Assembly (NCBI GenBank): GCA_019925105.1
Contig: JAHGAU010000003.1
Coordinates: 1,178,001-1,242,000, forward strand
DNA: 64,000 nt
Reading direction: 5' to 3'
From: Niebla homalea
Lineage: Eukaryota > Ascomycota > Lecanoromycetes > Lecanorales > Ramalinaceae
Position 1 is the stretch's first letter. Every line of letters starts with the position of its first letter. Positions 1 to 12,220 of this stretch are shown here, one piece after another. The notes below the pieces were generated by a model, which saw nothing but the letters and a program-made list of their open reading frames with translations, did not search any database and was not told where the DNA came from. The translations under genes and the position numbers were made by a program.

Positions 1-1048
1 CCTGAAATCGACGGGTATTATTGGCTAATTGCTTATTCAGGTAAAAGACGAGGGATTAACGGGGATGAAGAAAGGGGTTCAGAGTCTCAGGTGATCTGTT
101 GCATCGAGGCTTATGGCAATTGTACGTACTTAAAAGACTCTCATCTATGTAATTAGACAATGGAACCAGGGAGATGCGTACCTATACGATTGATATATAT
201 ATATATATGTGTGTGCTTGCCTATTCAACCTGATGCCTGAGCTTGTCATGATCTCAATTGAAGCTCGAGGGTGATCAAGCCACACAACGCTTGCCAGGGG
301 ATGCATCCACACCCTCTGTACGAGGGGTACGTAGTCTAGTCCCAAAAGTATTTCAGTGATGATCAGCGGCTTAGCGCCTTCCACACATTAAGATTTTCCG
401 AGAACAAGAGGAGTCATTGCCCTTGCACTCGTAACTCACCACACAGTCGACACTTGACATCGACATCTCCCACGAGACAAAGCTAGTTTATCCTACAAGA
501 TTTTACACAACATCGTTCACTTCCACTTTCCCTCAATATCTTCGACGCGGTCAACATCTGGCTGCAGAGTCAAAGCCGTCTCTGCTACGAAGTCGCTGAT
601 ACATCTTGCCCAAGCACGAAAGACTTAGTCTTTCGTGGTCCCATATTCTCCTAGCTCACTCATTCTGGCGACTCGCCAGGATCTCATCGTGGAAACCTCC
701 AAGTTGGCGGGGCTTCACTTCGTTGGGTACTCTTTCATCCAACCTCTCTTAGGACCAAAGTTCAGGGTCTTCCTTGGAGGCGACCTGAAGCCTCCATAAC
801 TGGCCCTGAAGAAGGGCAAAACAGATCACAAGTCAAACCGAACATCACAGAAAACAGCTATCAGTCCAGTATCTCACCCAAGCTGGCGAAAGGAAGCAGA
901 TCTTTGGAGGGCGTAGGCCTTCACCTTTGGGGCCTTCGCCGCTCCAACCACTCATACTTCCCCTAGAGAAAACCTCGCTCGGCGTAGATCGACACCTTCA
1001 GGCCCTATCAAACTCCTCCAAAGATTTCCGATATACGCAATAGAAGAA
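1..1048. other. intergenic / 5' leader region
   Basis: No convincing gene. It holds an (AT)n/(GT)n microsatellite at 193-214 and then about 600 bases of C- and T-rich sequence that probably form the promoter and leader of the downstream Mg2+ transporter. A short minus-strand open frame at 145-384 has no recognisable features and is not called. Confidence 0.5.
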
Positions 1049-3161
1049 ATGGCGGCACAGATCCCAACTTTCGATGAGTCAGGAATTGACTCCCCAGTCT
1101 CGGATAATTCGCAATCAAGATTCAGCACTCCAGTGTCTGGGTTGGATGATCACCGCGGCCAAGATGCGACTCGTCCTCGTACAAATACACTGAGCAGTCT
1201 CAAGGTCCCGCAAAGCCCAGGCCTAGCGGGTGGAAGACCGCAAAGCTCAACTCAGATCTCCACCAACACTTTGAGTCCAGACCTACTGCAAGTCAATGAC
1301 AGCTTTCGAGACAGGGTTTTGTCTCCTCGAGATTTTGAGCATGCAATCATCGACGATGACAAGAGCGGTCATGATGAACACGAGATTGAAGGGCCACCAT
1401 CTAGAAGTCCAGTCATGCCTAGACGTGCCACCGTGAGACAACATCGCAAGAATCACAACAAATCTCGAGACTCCTCGACTTCCTCAAGCTCCTCGTCAGA
1501 AGCCAATTCCGTCGCTGCCTTTGCAGATCCAACCCGCCGAGCACGAGCAGGGACACTTGCTAGCCAGACATCTTCCGACTTGGAGCTTGGCGTTCAACGT
1601 ACCGTCTCTGGCGGCACTCATCATCGTCGCCCGACAGTCACGAGCGCTAGCGTTCGTAGCCTCAATCCGCAGGATGATCGAGCTTCGTTGCGCAGCCACG
1701 CGGAAGAGGACATTTGCTTCCCTAGCGACAATGAAACCAACAAGACGACCAAGATAGACTTTGAGGAGCTTGATGAATGGGTGGCCGAGAGACAAAAGCC
1801 CCAACTACAGCACGATCGCTTCTGTAGGCAAAAGCTAAGCTTCAGCTCTCATGGCCAACAGCCACGGGTATTCAACGACTTGCGCAACCGAACCGTTCCG
1901 CAGATCATTACACAATCTGCCACGCCACTGAAGCCAAGCTCAAATTGTGAGGGAGACGGGAGTGATACAGTCCTGAATGAAAAGCTTGATGCAAAGACCG
2001 ATGCCGTCCTGGGTACTGACGAAGAGCAACGACGACGGTCCATTTTCTCGGAACCGAGAAGGTATAGCTTCTTCTCATCTGAGCTTGAGAAAACCATACA
2101 CGCTGCCGACTTTGAGGATCTATTGACACCGGGAGACAATTTTCGGGATTTGTTTGGGCTCCCCGAGGATGGCGGTGTATGGTGGCTCGATGTCAATGAT
2201 CCTACCGAAGAGGAGCTTCACGTCTTTCAACGGGCATTCGGGATCCATCGCTTGACAGTAGAGGATGTCATCACCCAGGAGACACGGGAGAAGGTTGAGC
2301 TTTTCAAGTCGTATTATTTCGTCTGTTTCCGATCCTTTTGCCAGATGGATGAGAAGCATGAGGACTATATGGAACCGGTCAATGTCTACATGGTAGTCTT
2401 CCGTGAAGGCATCATCACCATCACATACAAACAGTCCCCCCACGCGACTAGTGTTCGTGGGCGTATTGGGAAGCTCAGAGACTACATGACACTCACAACT
2501 GACTGGATCTGCTATGCAATGATGTAAGCCATACTGCCAGCTGTATAGTCGTTAAGGTTGCTGCTAATCTTTTGCTTTTAGTGATCATATCGTCGACGCT
2601 TTCGGTCCACCAATCCACAACATCGAGGTCGAAGCAGATGCCATTGAGGACCAAGTCTACGTAGCTCGCGACGACGATTTCGCGGATCTCCTTCGCCAAA
2701 TCAGTCACTGCCGCAAAAAGGTCACCACCCTCTCGCGGCTTCTCGGAGGCAAGGCCGATGTCATCAAGGGATTTGCCAAGCGCTGCAACGAGCAGTATAG
2801 CGTCACGCCCCGTGGCGATATCGGTCTCTATCTCGGCGATATCCAGGACCACGTTGTGACCATGATGAGCAACCTAGGCCACTTTGACAAGATGCTCTCG
2901 CGCTCCCACAGCAATTACCTCGCTCAGATTAGCGTGAACCATATCGCCACCGGCAATCGGGCCAACGAGGTGCTCAGCAAGATTACCTTACTGGCCTCCA
3001 TCCTGGTGCCCTTGAACCTCATCTGCGGTCTCTTCGGGATGAACGTCAATGTTCCGGGTAAACAGGCCGACGGATTGGGCTGGTTCTTTGGGATCATCGG
3101 TGTCATTGCCGTGTTTGTTGTGCTCTCTCTAGGGGTTGCGAGAAGATACAAGTTCATCTGA
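1049..3161 (+). CDS. CorA-family Mg2+ transporter (Alr1/Mnr2 type)
   Basis: Predicted Mg2+ channel of the CorA superfamily, acting at the plasma membrane or vacuole. Two exons, 1049-2523 and 2582-3161, with a GTAAGC...TTTTAG intron of 58 nt that rejoins in phase to give 684 aa. The first ~340 residues are a Ser/Arg-rich, low-complexity cytosolic extension. The CorA fold follows. Near the C terminus are two membrane helices with the family signature FGMN (about residues 642-645) in the context GLFGMNVNVPG, which forms the pore loop. The second helix runs almost to the end, and the protein finishes RRYKFI. The long N-terminal tail fits fungal Alr1/Mnr2 rather than mitochondrial Mrs2. Alr1 (surface) cannot be told from Mnr2 (vacuolar) by eye. 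It converges with the MMM1-like gene. Confidence 0.93.
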
Positions 3162-3686
3162 TGTGGGAGGTAATCATGGCATCGGCACAGTGTACGGGGT
3201 TGCTCTTTGCTTAGAGGTGAACAGAAAAGAGGCTCAAGTGGAAAAGCGCTTTATTGCTTCTTATACATAACATAGAACGTCCATCTAAATAGAGTCAGAT
3301 CATCGCGCTATTTACGAGTGCTTGCTACTTCGCTTCCGAGACTTCCATCGGGATGGTTTTCATTTCGCGCCTTAACATGGCATTCTGCTCGTTTTGCTCC
3401 CCTATAGGATTATCAGGATATTTGGTCCCAAATGGAGTCGGCACAATGATTCTACAATGAGATGGGTCGGTGAGCACGACGGGGAAAACAATCAGCGGGT
3501 CCGATCAAGGGGCGCGGGGGGGTAAATGCTGTAACTTGAAAGATCGACACAATTGTCAAAGTCGCTCAAAAACGCGGGGAGATGAGTGTGTGTATGGGTC
3601 TGGGATGGTTAAAGGGCAGAACTCAGCCCTTGGGAGACGGTAGATGGGGAAGCATGATCGGTGGTACAGTCGACAGGCGTGAGAGG

Positions 3687-3721
<35 letters not shown>

Positions 3722-3805
3722 TAGACCTTCAATGGCAGCAAGAATGAACAGCGCCATGTTTTCATGCTCACCTACTGATAGCATACGGCGCTCTCGCTTC
3801 TCACT
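3162..3805. other. convergent intergenic region with (GA)n repeat
   Basis: Spacer between the 3' ends of the CorA gene and the MMM1-like gene. It contains a GA-dominated microsatellite at about 3681-3721. Open frames crossing it are translations of this repeat or antisense shadows; nothing else is seen. Confidence 0.6.
3681..3721. repeat. (GA)n microsatellite
   Basis: About 40 bases of nearly perfect GA dinucleotide repeat with a few interruptions, in the 3' flank of the MMM1-like gene. Confidence 0.9.
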
Positions 3806-5272
3806 TCAATTTGGAATCATCCCAGGCATGGAACCCGGCATGTCATACTCCATCCTCCTCATCCTCAACCCCTCCTCGAAGCCCCTTTTGTCCTGCTCCC
3901 TACCCCTCGATGACAGCCGCCTGGCATCCAGTCCTGAATCTTCCCGCTCCCTCCAAAATACATCACCAGCAGTAGCGTCTTCTTCGGCTGTCTCATCAGT
4001 AGGCGGCCCCTGCGCATCCTTTGTCCCACCGCCTTCCACCGCCTCCCCCCCCTGCCCATCCGCACTACTCGCCGGCGCCCGCATATTTCGCTTCCGCGGC
4101 CAGAAGCTCGGCAGCGCCACCTGCTGCACCCGCGGCTCGACGCACCGCTCGTCGATCCACTGGTGTAGCCGGCTCTCCACCAGCTGCGCTATCTTGGGGA
4201 TGTCTTGCAAGCGGGAGCGGGAGCCCACCAGCGAGCGCACCGAGAGGTCGAGGCGGTAGTCGGGGAGGAAAGAGAAGGCGAGGGTGGTGGGCGTGGTAGA
4301 TGAAGGCGGCTGCTGCTGCTGCTGCTGCTGAGGGTTTTGCTGGGGTGGATCCGCCATGGGATTGGGGGGTGTAGGGTGGGTGGACGAGGGCATGAATGAG
4401 ATCGAGAGCGTGCCCGAGAAGCGGACGACGCTCACGGCGAGCGCTACCGGGAGGATAGCCGTGCCCGGGCGAGGGTAGTTGAGCATGATGCGGGTGTCTA
4501 TCCCTAAGGTGATGAAATCGCTGAGATCCACATCCATGCGCGCCTGTAGACGGGGCCCCTCTGCTCCGATGGACTGCTCATCGCCGGGAGCGGCCTCAAC
4601 GGGATGGACACGGCAGTTGCTGAGGATGGGAAATTCCTCGCCCAGGTTGATCTCTGTGACTTTGATGTCGGATAGGAAGCTGGGTTTCTGCGGGCCATTG
4701 AGCACGTCGGTCAGGGAGGTGAGGATGGCGTCGTCATAGTGGGCGTCGTCGCGGAATTGGGCGATCGTCTGCGCGATCAGCACATTGAACCAGTCTAGGG
4801 ATTCGGGCTGGTGGGAGTTGACGTTGTAGTAGGTCTTGGAGAGGATCGCTGCTGCCGTGAGGCGGGGAGGCGGGCGTAATACCCGCGAGCCGGAGCGCTG
4901 AGTCCGCGGCTTTTTAGGTGAAGGTGATGCGGAGAAGATGGAGGAAGAGCGAACATGTTGCTGCTGCTTTTGCTGGCGGGCAAGGGCACGGGCAGAGGCT
5001 GTGAACTCTGGCAATGGGATTTCACCGAAGACGAAGAATTTGATGAAGGCGCCTATGAGGATGACAATGGAGAGCTGGCCGAGCAAGAACCCTTGTGTGA
5101 ATGACAGGCTACTTGATCGTGAGCTGGTATACTTGCCATCGAAACAAGATTCAACACACGAGGAGGATTGCGGACTCTGCGGAGCTTGCTTTGATGCATC
5201 TTTTACATGGATCTTCGCGTTAGCTCAAGCGGAGACTGCTGTCACACATTGGTTACCTTGGAAGCTGCTCAT
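3806..5272 (-). CDS. MMM1: Mmm1, ERMES complex subunit with SMP domain
   Basis: ER-anchored subunit of the ER-mitochondria encounter structure (with Mdm10, Mdm12 and Mdm34). It tethers the two organelles and moves lipids through its SMP domain. The N-terminal helix ([20 protein letters not shown]) is the Mmm1 membrane anchor, preceded by the typical [12 protein letters not shown]. The SMP domain begins near [19 protein letters not shown] seven-Gln run encoded by (CTG)7 and Pro/Thr-rich sequence interrupt it, and the tail is low complexity. The frame containing the anchor has an upstream stop and no ATG before MLGQ. I therefore place a 16-nt first exon at 5257-5272 (MSSFQ), a 57-nt GTAACC...AAAAG intron, and the main exon 3806-5199, giving 469 aa. 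The family call is firm; the tiny first exon is inferred. Confidence 0.9.
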
Positions 5273-5565
5273 GCTAACAGATGCGCCTGAGCTGCTAAGT
5301 TGGAGCGTGCCATGACACTGACCAAATGTATAAAGCACAAAGATAATGGAAGGTGACGGAGGCGAAATTCATTTGAGACCCCGTCTTAATTAGCGCGCCT
5401 TCTCTACGAGGATTCACTGACACCACGAGCAAGATCGGTGTCTTCAATAAGCAAGTCTAATTAGAATGAAGCCATATCACGAATGCCCTTCCTGTGCCAG
5501 CGCCAGTCGCTATGCTCCTTCAACCGCTCAATGCGAAGATATGTACCAGAAAAGAAGTTCAAGCC

Positions 5566-8500
5566 TCACACGTCTACCAGCTTATGCTTGTCCTCTGCTT
5601 TCTTTGCTCCTTCCATCAAAGCCTCAAGGTCTCCGCTCATTTCGCACATGCCTCTAAAGATGCTTCCTTCGCGAGATAGCAGTTCCCAAGGAGAGTCGAA
5701 CTCAGTGACTTCGCCTTTGTCCAGGACTAACACCTTGTCATAGTCGATGATCGTTTGTAGACGATGCGCAATTGTGATGATGGTGCTACCTTTAACCTCT
5801 CTCAGTGTATCCTGTATTTTCCCGTCAGTGGCATAGTCGATAGACGCTGTAGCTTCATCCATGACAAGCACCCGTGGTGCCTTGAGAAGAGCACGGGCTA
5901 GACACAACATTTGTCGCTGACCCTGCGACAAATTCGAGCCCGACTCCGCGATCGGTGAGGATAAATTCGTAAAGATGTTGGCGTTTTCCCGTGTATTGGT
6001 AATTGCCTTTGCCAATTCATTTCCGGATGGTGCCTCATCACTCGAGACGGGTGTCTCAGGGGGCGTCAGCGTGATCGGAGGCGGTAGGGAAGCTGATGAG
6101 GATGCTACCCCTGACTCTGGCCCTTCTATCAAGTGAACGTTTCTCAAAGTCGAGAAAATCTCCTCATCAGTGAAGAGGCCAAAAGGGTCCAGATTGCTTC
6201 TGACCGTTCCTGTGAATAAGGTGGGGTCTTGAGGCACGATCGTAATCGCTTCTCGGAGGTCTTGAAGCCCAATGAGTCCAATGTCGATGTCATCGATCAA
6301 TATCTTGCCGCTATCCGCCTCAAGACCACGGAAGAGTGCCAAAGCAAGGGAGCTTTTGCCTGCTCCGGTGCGACCAACAATGCCAACCCTCTCACCAGGC
6401 AGGATGTTAAAGGTCAGATCTCGTAGGACAGGATCAAGGTCTTCGCGATAGCGTGTGGTGTACCTGGAGAACTGTATCGCTCCATGACTCGGCCAATTTC
6501 CAGGCGGTCGAGCGTCATCAATGATGGCCTTAGCTTCCTGGTCGATTTCCATGTACTCTTTGATCCGCTCGACTGAGTTCATATTTTGCTCATTGGCGGA
6601 GTAAAGCCGTACCAGCCACAAGACATTCTCAGTAAACATGACGGCGTAGGTCAGAGACAAGCCCGCGGAGCCAGCATCAATAGTCTTGATACTAAGTATC
6701 ACAAACACACCAGCGAAGAAAGCCACCAACGCCCCGGCAAAGTCTACCCTCAAAGCCAGCCATCTATTTGTTGCCCACAGAAATATGAAAGGCCGATTAT
6801 GTGTGTCGACTCGAGTTTGATTGTCTCTGATAAAGCGTCTCTCGTCACCGTAAGCTCGGATAGTAACGACCCCACTCAGAGTCTCTCCAAATTGCTGATA
6901 AATTGGACTCCGCTGGACGGACTCTAGTCGTTTGAGGTTGCGCGAAGATCTGAGGTAGAATTGTCCAATTGTAAAATAGATCAAGGAAATGAAAAGTCCG
7001 GCAATGAGAAATCGAGGAGTGATCACACAAATCAACACCACAATACTGATGAGGGAGAACAAACAACCTAGGACCCCCACAGCGACCGGAGAGACGTCTT
7101 GATCGATTGCTTCAATATCTTTCGAGAATCGATTCATGAGCTGACCCAAGGGTGTGGTGTCAAAGAATTGGAGTCTTGCGCGGGTGACTGCGTTGAACAA
7201 CTTTTTGTGGAGTTTGGCTGATGCTCGGAGTGATCCCCAGAAAATGAATGCCTCTCGCACAAGCGAAATGAGAATGAATGAGAGACCCAAAGCGCCGTAG
7301 ACTCCGAGATAGTACCATGCATCAACCTCATCGGATGCAGTCGGGAATGAGGCTGAGGTTGTAGATGGCTTGAGCATTTCCAGATTCCAGAAGGGCCCAT
7401 TGCTTGAGAATGCAGACGATGAAATGGTGATGCCATGCGTGACGAAAGTTCGATTGGAATCAATTTCCAGCTTCGAGATCGCAATATCCTGTGTTCTCAA
7501 AGTATATGCATTTGCCCAGTATTTAATCCAGACGTTGGCCCCAACTGAGGACACCTGTTGAAGAGCGAAAGCGGCAAAGGCGAGAACCCAGTACAGCCAT
7601 GAACCCATGGCTGCTAGATACATTTGGATGACTCTAATATCGACGCTACCTGTGGCTTTCTTCTCGGTCCTGATGTTGGCAGTCTGCTTGTGCTCGGCCC
7701 TATCTTCAGGATCTTTATCTGCAGTGCCTTGAAGCTGACCGTTGCCCTCTGTTGCTCGGCCGTTGGCATCCCCATTAGCGCGGGATGGTATGTTTGCTGT
7801 GGAGTGTGCACGAGATTGATTCATAGAAGCACCCTTGGAACTTGGTCGGGATATCTGAATATCTTCCCCAAATACACCTGAAGCCATCATTTCATCTGGT
7901 GAGCCCTGAGCAGCGACTTTGCCATTTGACAGAACCACGACGAAGTTTGATTGAGGCACGCAAAGGGCTAGGTTGTGGGTGACAAGAACACACGTCCGAC
8001 CAAACATCAGAGGTCCCATAATACAATTGTCGAAGATGTGCTTTGCTGTATGGCTGTCAACAGCGGACAAGCAATCGTCCAACAAGACATGACGACAATT
8101 GGAATACAGAGCTCGGGCGAGAGAAATTCGCTGCTTCTGACCTCCAGAGAGAGTGATGCCTTTCTCGCCGACAAGTGTGGAATCTCCGCCATCTAATATT
8201 TCCAGATCTCGCTCAAGGGCGCAAGCTGAGAGCACAATCTTGTAGCGTGATTGGTCTAGCGGCGAAGCGAACAGGATATTTTGTTTGATAGTGTCGTTGA
8301 CCAGCCAGGCTTGCTGAGCACAGTAGGCGATGCTCTCGGTCAGCCCAGTTTCAGGATTTGGGGCTACGTCCTCTCTACTGCCGCCACACGGGAGATGAAC
8401 ACGGCCTCCGAGCAGTGTCATCTCGCCTAGTAACGCCATCAACATGGAGGTCTTGCCACTCCCTGTAGGACCAGCAATGATATTGAGACGTCCGACTTGG

Positions 8501-10701
8501 AAGCGAAGATCCATGTTGATCATACGAAAGGCAGTCTGACCATCAGAGCTTCCAGAGTCTTGGCCGCCCCAAGAAAGGGTTGCGTGATCAAAACCAATCA
8601 CAGGCTCATCATCAAGATTGTGCTCGCTGCTCTGGATCAACTGGTCATACTTTCCAGTCTCATCCTCATTCAAAAATTCCTCCACGCGGCCGATTGAGAC
8701 TTTGGATTCTTGGACGTGGGCAACCATATCTGCTAATTGATCGAGTGGGTATCGAAGAATACCAAATAGTGAAAGAGCTGTGAATGCAACGGAAGGTATC
8801 AAGGGCTTTCTCTCCACGATCGTGTAAAGGAGAAATGAAAAGAATGTAATCAGAACTGGCACTCCGAACCAGACCCCAGCGGCAGCTGTCCATAATATGT
8901 ACTTATTGCGAAGGGCACGAAGCTCTGTCTGCCTGTTCTCGCCGACGATCTGAGCAAAGCGTTCCTCCCAAGCGAAGTATTTGATAATCCGGATATTCTG
9001 GAGAATCTCATTTGTAGTGTGTATTCTCACATCTGTAGCCGCCATGACTTTCCTTTGCGTCCTTGAGAACTGCTTCGCGATGTACATGTTGATAGGCAAG
9101 GCCAGGATCATCATGATAATGCCCGCGAAGGCGCTAAGACCAAGGATGCGGTACAGCAGTACTATACAGACAACCATTTGAATGGGCGTTGTACCCCACA
9201 GGAAATGCAGGTAAGCACTTATCTCACTGACCTTGAATGAGTCTACGGCCATCAGATTGATGATGGTGCCGACATTGGCTTGGGAATCCGATGTTTCTGG
9301 CTTCTTCGGAGGGTTGTGCTCGCTGACCGTTTTGGTAGACCTCTCTTTACCTTCCTTCTTTTCTGCCACCACCTTCTCGACCGTTTCGCCTAGGACGGTG
9401 TCCTTGCCAGCAGCAGCTTTCCTTTTTAGTGACTTGGCATAGATCTCTCCTACAATGACTGCCCGTAAGCGGATGCAGATTTTACGGCCGATCCAGAGCG
9501 CTTGTCCATCGGTGATGGCTTTGATGCAAGAGGTCAGAGCGAGTAGAATGATGTAAAACCACGCGGCGTTGACTGGCGTATGCCCCGGATCCTCCACAAA
9601 TTCGAGAAAGGCCTTCATTAATAGTGTTGGACCAAAAGTGAAGAAGCCAGAAGTGACGGCCCAAGCAACTTGGATCAGAAGATCGCGCTTGAAGTACTTG
9701 AGTAAGCGCCATATGAGAGCAGTAGTCTTTCCAAGCAATCGAAAATCTGCCAGCACAGCAGCAGCCTTGTCCCGAGCGGCAAGATTCCATACGTCTTCCA
9801 ATTCTAACGTCTTTCTATAACCTTTCCATACAAGGGCGTCCACCCATCCATATGTCCAAGTCGAAAAAAGATTGGCTAGCGGCTCATGGGAAGGCTCAAG
9901 CTTGTCTTCATACTCAACGATGACGGTCTTGTTCCCCTTGCGAGAGGTGAAGGCGATGATAGCTAACACTGTGCTTAGTGCGAATTCGACCGTACAAAGT
10001 GTTCGTGCTTGTTGTGACCGTGGGTGGATGATGGCTGAACGAAATAGCAAGATGTTGATGATCCATTGGACTGCGTACAACCATGCGGTCTGATACCACA
10101 CGTTCAGTGAATGCTTGACGGGTCGTCTCATAGTCCATAATCTCGTTAGAACTAGTAGGAAAATGTAGGCCCAACTGGCTAATTGGGCTGAGGCCGTAAT
10201 CCTCGAACTGACTTTATCATGAGACTCGAACAAAGTAAAGCATTTTATACCAGTGATGGCTAGGACAGCCAACAATTCCACCAAGATCACCGCTTGCTGG
10301 CCTCTTGGGCGATTCGTTTGGATGTAAGAGTCATTTGTCTTCATCTTCGACAGTTGGAGTACCAATCTTTCGCTGTCATTGTGTCGTAGCACAGGTGAGT
10401 CTGTCGTGCGTGACTGAGCATCGCTTTGAAATGGTCCAACATGACCGTTGAGCGTTTTAGCAGCTGCTTCCGGTACTTCGTGCGTAGACTTGATCGTCGC
10501 TGTCCGACGAGTGGTCTGAATTAGGAGGTAGAGAAGCGATGCTGCGCTGGCTATGAGAGGGAGAAGGGTTTGCAGGTAGCTGACACAGTGTATCATCAGT
10601 GAACTGATACTATGTAAACCTCGGATTCACACATACTCTCGCTGAAAGCATTTCGAGAAATCGTCTTGGCTCCAGATAGGATCGCCACAATGCGCAAACA
10701 T
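5566..10701 (-). CDS. ABCC-type ABC transporter (full-size, TMD0-containing)
   Basis: Full-length ABCC (MRP) exporter, 1692 aa, probably vacuolar or plasma-membrane; substrate unknown. Order: TMD0 with several helices (1-~190), TMD1, NBD1, TMD2, NBD2. NBD1 has Walker A GPTGSGKTS (~725), signature LSGGQKQR (~830) and Walker B LLDDCLSAVD (~850), with Asp at the catalytic position as usual for ABCC NBD1. NBD2 has GRTGAGKSS (~1424), LSQGQRQM (~1570) and VMDEATASID (~1590), so it looks competent. I add a first exon, 10637-10701 (MFAHCGDPIWSQDDFSKCFQR), spliced by GTATGT...TGTCAG to YLQTLLPL at 10579. This matches the N terminus of fungal Ybt1/Vmr1/Nft1-like pumps better than the intron-encoded Met at 10596. 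Confidence 0.93.
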
Positions 10702-11418
10702 TATCGAACAGCACGACTTCCTCGAATTTTGCTCGTCATGCTCTGACGAAGAATCGAAATGGGGGAGATTGGGCCAATAAATGGCGAATCTGGCAGCTTC
10801 ACGGATGCAAATGTTGAGTCACAACAGAAACGGTGCAGTCACTCTTCCAATGGGGCGTTCATTAACCGTTGATATCACGCCCGCCTCAACTTCCTTTTCT
10901 GGCGCTAGACTCTGCATGCCACCCGCCGCCCCCGCTGTTCTCGGCTGTCAAGACCAAAATCCTCTGCCTGTACAGGTATGGTCACGATCCTATCGTGGGA
11001 TAACTACCAAACAAGGGCTACTAAAAGATTGCTTGGACAGACTACAGTACTGAGACGTTTTCCGCATCGCTTGTAGCGAGCTCCATCCGCTGGTTGTATC
11101 TTGGTGAATTGAGATGACACGATCACGATCCGGCCTCTGGTTACCCGGGACTGACTCATAGTCTTCGAGGTCCCTAGCAGACAGATCACATGCGGTTCGA
11201 ACGGGTCTGAATCGTACCTCGTGCTAGTGGTGATTATCGTACAAGCCTCAGCCATGCTGCATACCAAATGCACCAATCAAAACCAGTGCCCTAATCAAGA
11301 AGGAAGAAGAATGAATGCTTCGTCAAGGTTCATGCAAGGTCATGCCGGACACACAAATCATCAAATCCTCCAATGCCTCAAGCTCCTCATACTCATAGCA
11401 CGTCCACATCGCACGTCG
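10702..11418. other. intergenic region
   Basis: Upstream flank of the ABCC gene and 3' flank of the Spo12-like gene. The open frames present are short, lack family features and are not called. An imperfect repeat of ATAGCACGTC-like units lies at about 11396-11430, at the Spo12 3' end. Confidence 0.5.
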
Positions 11419-11917
11419 TCATAGCACGTCCTCATCTTTCCCACCTTCCTCCGGCTTCGTTGATGACTCCGCCTTTGCTGATGACTCGGCCTTCTTGCTT
11501 GATTCCATTTTGGCGAAGAGAGATTGAGGTTTTGCTCTGACTCACTCGTCAGCCTGTTGAACGCATTTCAATGGTAAAATATTCGCAATGAAGCCATACC
11601 TTGCAAAATGCTTACTCTTGTAGTCGCTCAATTTCTTGGTACCAGGACTCATGATGGCGTCCGAAGGTGAGACGTAGACTGGTTTCGATCTGTAGCAGGT
11701 TTGTCATTTCAGTCATGTTTCAATATCATAAGCTGCAGATAGATTTTCCAACTTACTTATCTTCTGCCAACTTATTCTGTAGAACTTGTCTATGGTAATC
11801 CATGCTCTTTGGCTTTTCTTCCACGTCTTTGTCTGTCGGTGATGCGGCCTTTGACGGTGACTTGGGAGCATTTGCATCGCGGGAAGCCAGAGGTTTGGTT
11901 GGGCTAGGCGCCGACAT
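11419..11917 (-). CDS. Spo12-family cell-cycle protein
   Basis: Small protein (122 aa) with the Spo12 core. In budding yeast Spo12 works in the FEAR network for Cdc14 release and mitotic exit; that role is extrapolated here. Three exons: 11757-11917, 11600-11689 and 11419-11536, with introns GTAAGT...ACAG and GTATGG...TCAG, all in phase. Exon 1 gives a Ser/Pro/Lys-rich start and YHRQVLQNKL. Exon 2 gives the core YVSPSDAIMSPGTKKLS followed by YKSKHFA. Exon 3 restores KPQSLFAKM, a second conserved block, then an acidic/Lys-rich tail. The conserved blocks appear only after splicing, which supports the model. It lies head-to-tail with the acyl-CoA dehydrogenase gene. Confidence 0.82.
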
Positions 11918-12220
11918 TGTCCAAAATAATGTGATGCTTGTAATAATTTTTCGAATCACCGTTTGTGCTTCAGGACGTCCGGATAGTTGTGATACGAAAA
12001 GATATTCGATCGTAGTGCAATTGAGGTAGAGGACATTGCCCTCTAGTGTAAATAATCGTTCGGTTGTCAAGGGCAACATGCCAAAAATCCTCAAGTACTC
12101 TATATCAAAACTTGACACGACAGACGTCAATCATTGATGCGCTCCATGCGCTCGCTGTGCGCTATCATACATCACCGAAACGTGACAATTCGTTTCTAGT
12201 CATCAGAGTGTCACTTCATA
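11918..12220. other. intergenic region
   Basis: Spacer of 303 bases between the acyl-CoA dehydrogenase stop and the Spo12-like start. It presumably holds the Spo12 promoter; no motif is called. Confidence 0.5.
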
